Positions 61,558 to 64,000 of a DNA stretch of 64,000 nt are shown in pieces; the stretch's first letter is position 1; every line of letters begins with the position of its first letter. The translations under genes and the position numbers were made by a program. The stretch is taken from contig JAQFVV010012418.1 of the NCBI GenBank assembly GCA_028023455.1, positions 11,014,563-11,078,562 of the forward strand, read 5' to 3'. Below the pieces are notes generated by a model that was not told the DNA's origin, searched no databases, and saw only the letters and a program-made list of their open reading frames with translations. Origin of the DNA: Epiperipatus broadwayi (Eukaryota; Onychophora; Udeonychophora; Euonychophora; Peripatidae).

Positions 61558-61760
61558 AAAAAACCACATCCCCCCATATGTGGGGGGGGGTGTGTGTTTT
61601 TAACCCCCCTTTTATTGGTAGCAAAACCAAAAAAAAAAAAAATTTAATAATAAAAAATGTTAATCCCCCCACAAAAACCCAAGAGTAAAGAAAAACCCCA
61701 CAAACCCAAACAAATCAAAGAAGGAAGATCCAAAGCCCCCCCAACACCCAACCCATTTAC
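61558..61760. other. Homopolymer-rich segment, probably low-quality sequence
   Basis: Runs of C, G and A of six or more bases follow each other (for example near 61569, 61582, 61602, 61665 and 61737) in a style unlike the rest of the window. The TA run just before is a typical coverage-loss point. No biological feature is called. Confidence 0.5.
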
Positions 61761-63565
61761 CCCTACTATCTGATTTACTGCCCTATGAATGACATTTTCT
61801 AAGTTACACATGAGTTCAATTTTTAATTGCAGGCTGAAAGTAGCAAAGGGTGGAGCAAGAGACTCAGGAAATAAATGAATTACTGTTATTAATGGAATAC
61901 ATACATATGGCTAGGTGAACTAATAATATATTAATAATTAATCATTAAGTCGAATAGAAGTATTCATATATAAAGTGATGTATAAATAAATTAATATGGA
62001 GTTGGATGTGAATTAATTTATGAGTAATAAAGAAATAGAAATGAGTTATATTTTAAACAATAATTTAATAAATAAAATAAGAGAAATAATAAATAAAGCA
62101 CACCATTATTATATAATCAATCCTTGGGGTATTACACTTGCAGGCATTACCTAACAGATGAGATTGTAGTTACATATTCTCTCATTAGATATCTAATAAA
62201 TTAATCTGCAATGATCATGTTTATGCCTCAATTAATATGCCAAATTCTAGCTAGTTTGCAGTATGAAAAATCACACAGTACATATTACCCAAAGTTATAT
62301 AACTAACATGCAGTGCTTCTGTGGCATCTGTCTATATATAACAGGTTAAGAGTTGAGTACATAATCAGGCTCAAAGATATGCAGGTTAGCATGATAATCT
62401 ACATTACACTTCAGATTATTTCTCAATAATCATTAAACATAAGGGAGAGAAAACTGGTTTACATCTACTGACCCATGCTATGGCACATATTAAAATATCA
62501 ATAAAAATAAAGAAGGTGTAAGTGATTATTATTCACAGGCTTCAGCATCGAATGCTCAGTGGCCTAGAACCGAATGACTTGCTATGAATATGAGAACATT
62601 AATAGTTCTGGGAATCAGATAAGCTTTAATAACAATCTGTTCCCTTGGGTTTCAGTTCTAAAATAGTTGGCTTTATTCAAACTAGATGTATGAGGGTGAC
62701 CTCCACCAGCACTCATAAGAAACCATGTTGCAAACAGTTAGTGTACTATAGGTACTTTGTAATGACACGGTCACAACCTATAGATATATAAAATGTAAAT
62801 ATATTTAACTAATTTAATGTACCTTAAAATAAATAGCTTTTATTTGTATAACTATATAACCCAGTTCTAAAGACTAGTATCTCAAACATACTACTTAGGG
62901 AGTAATTAATTAGTAACCCCTATTAATATACAAACCTGTATTTCTAATATATATTAATCTAGGGAGGAGAAAGCATATTTGAAAGGCAATTACTGATAAA
63001 CATTATAAATATGCTTTAATAATATCCCTGTGGCTAGTTCTTGTGATATATGGATTGTATATATAGAAAGTTATAATTCATAACTATAGCTAAGCAAACT
63101 ACAACTTTATCTAGGATATAACTAATTACTACAATATTCATGCATAAAATTAGTCAGTATAAATAATGATAAAATCTCGAAACAGCGAGTCAATAGTAAT
63201 AATTCAAATATTTAATATTTACTAAAATAATGATATGAATATCTTCACGAAGAAATAGACTAAAATTATATACGTATACTCATGGTTTTGAGTTATTTGG
63301 CATATTAAATACATACCATAATAAAATTTATGAAAGTAAATTGAAATAGAGTAAATATGTATAAAAGGCCACAGTAGCTTACAACTTAAATTAGATTATT
63401 ACAAGGTTACACATTAAAAGAGTGATTTTCAAATTATAAGTTTTAGTTTCAGACAAAATTGAATTTTACATTATTTAAAGTTTAAGAGATATATTTACAG
63501 AATTTAAAGAAAAACAAATTTTAATGTTGATTATTATATAACTAGCTTAGATAATTTTTGAAAGA
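61761..63565. other. AT-rich DNA with no supported feature
   Basis: Nothing recognised in about 1.8 kb. 62530-62760 is more complex but has no readable frame. Confidence 0.5.
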
Positions 63566-63756
63566 TTAACAGTTTATAAACAGAGCTCTGCAGCAGTTAG
63601 AAATGTTATTGATTTTCTTCATTGCAGCTTCAGGCACTCTGGATGGTGATGTTGGTACTACTACTTCTTGGTTATATGGCCTAGCTTTCATTGATCTTCT
63701 TACAACAGGCCACTGGCTGGGATATGCTCCATTATAGTGGTGATAATTAACTGTAA
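63566..63756 (-). other. Coding-like segment, candidate terminal exon
   Basis: The minus strand is open from acceptor-like AG sites (TATGCAG or TTACAG, about 63751-63757) to a TAA at 63566-63568. It reads NYHHYNGAYPSQWPVVRRSM, then KARPYNQEVVVPTSPSRVPE and AAMKKINNISNCC. Composition is balanced and GC is higher than the flanks. The protein is not recognised. A gypsy-type integrase tail or a host exon are both conceivable. Confidence 0.3.
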
Positions 63757-64000
63757 CTGCATACTAAGATAAGACCTTAGGCTACCACCTCCCACAAGAG
63801 ATGTGGTGAGTTTACACCTTTTTACTCCACAATGTTAAAGATAAAACAGGCATGGATTCAGCTTACAACTCTGTACGAACAACATAGTATATATTTTTGT
63901 GTATAAAACTTGAAATATTTATACACTTTTGCCACTGAACATCTGGTTGTTTTCCAGTTTGTACTCAGCTAGAAAATCCTTTGAAACCCAACCCATCTAA

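Overview
The window is AT-rich, intron- or intergenic-type DNA of an animal. I judge it metazoan because it carries Penelope-like retroelements with GIY-YIG endonuclease remnants, APE-type LINEs and LTR elements with tRNA primer-binding sites. It also has long (TA)n and (AAT)n microsatellites and no compact gene or operon structure. An invertebrate is likely, but the species cannot be fixed. No intact host gene is visible. Most recognisable content is decayed mobile-element sequence, plus a few short coding-like segments that could be exons or remnants.

Layout: 1-592 is a 319-bp tandem repeat. 4252-4414 is a near-perfect inverted repeat. 4866-9185 is an LTR retrotransposon with diverged direct LTRs, a Lys-type primer-binding site and a broken gag. 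10790-11510 is a foldback element interrupted by a ribozyme-bearing repeat. 13200-16200 is a long degenerate LINE (minus). 16310-16955 is a foldback element. 16981-21202 is a second LTR element (minus, nonautonomous), whose upstream LTR carries a ~745-bp TTAA-flanked insert. 21920-24170 holds Penelope-like (PLE) fragments in tandem and inverted order. 27200-28830 is a second LINE (minus). Further PLE fragments lie at 29377-30270 (+), 31540-32213 (-) and 36092-37086 (+). 45480-48106 is a seven-unit tandem array of ~390 bp. 56750-57400 is a LINE-like remnant. 61440-61760 looks like poor-quality sequence.

The most interesting system is a set of dispersed and tandem repeats that each encode a type I hammerhead ribozyme motif: CTGANGA, a short stem II, GAAA, then a palindromic helix III ending in a U-H cleavage site. 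I find four related families at about 15 loci. Helix I pairing is kept by compensatory changes between families, and the palindromic helix III (CCATGG, CCGG, CTAG, TCATGA cores) points to ribozymes that act as dimers. All families share a conserved block about 100-150 bp from the ribozyme, and several copies abut PLE fragments. This matches what is known of hammerheads in PLE terminal repeats and animal retrozymes. The tandem array would yield oligomeric, self-cleaving, potentially circular RNA.

The remaining stretches are AT-rich, low-complexity DNA in which I see nothing that can be supported.
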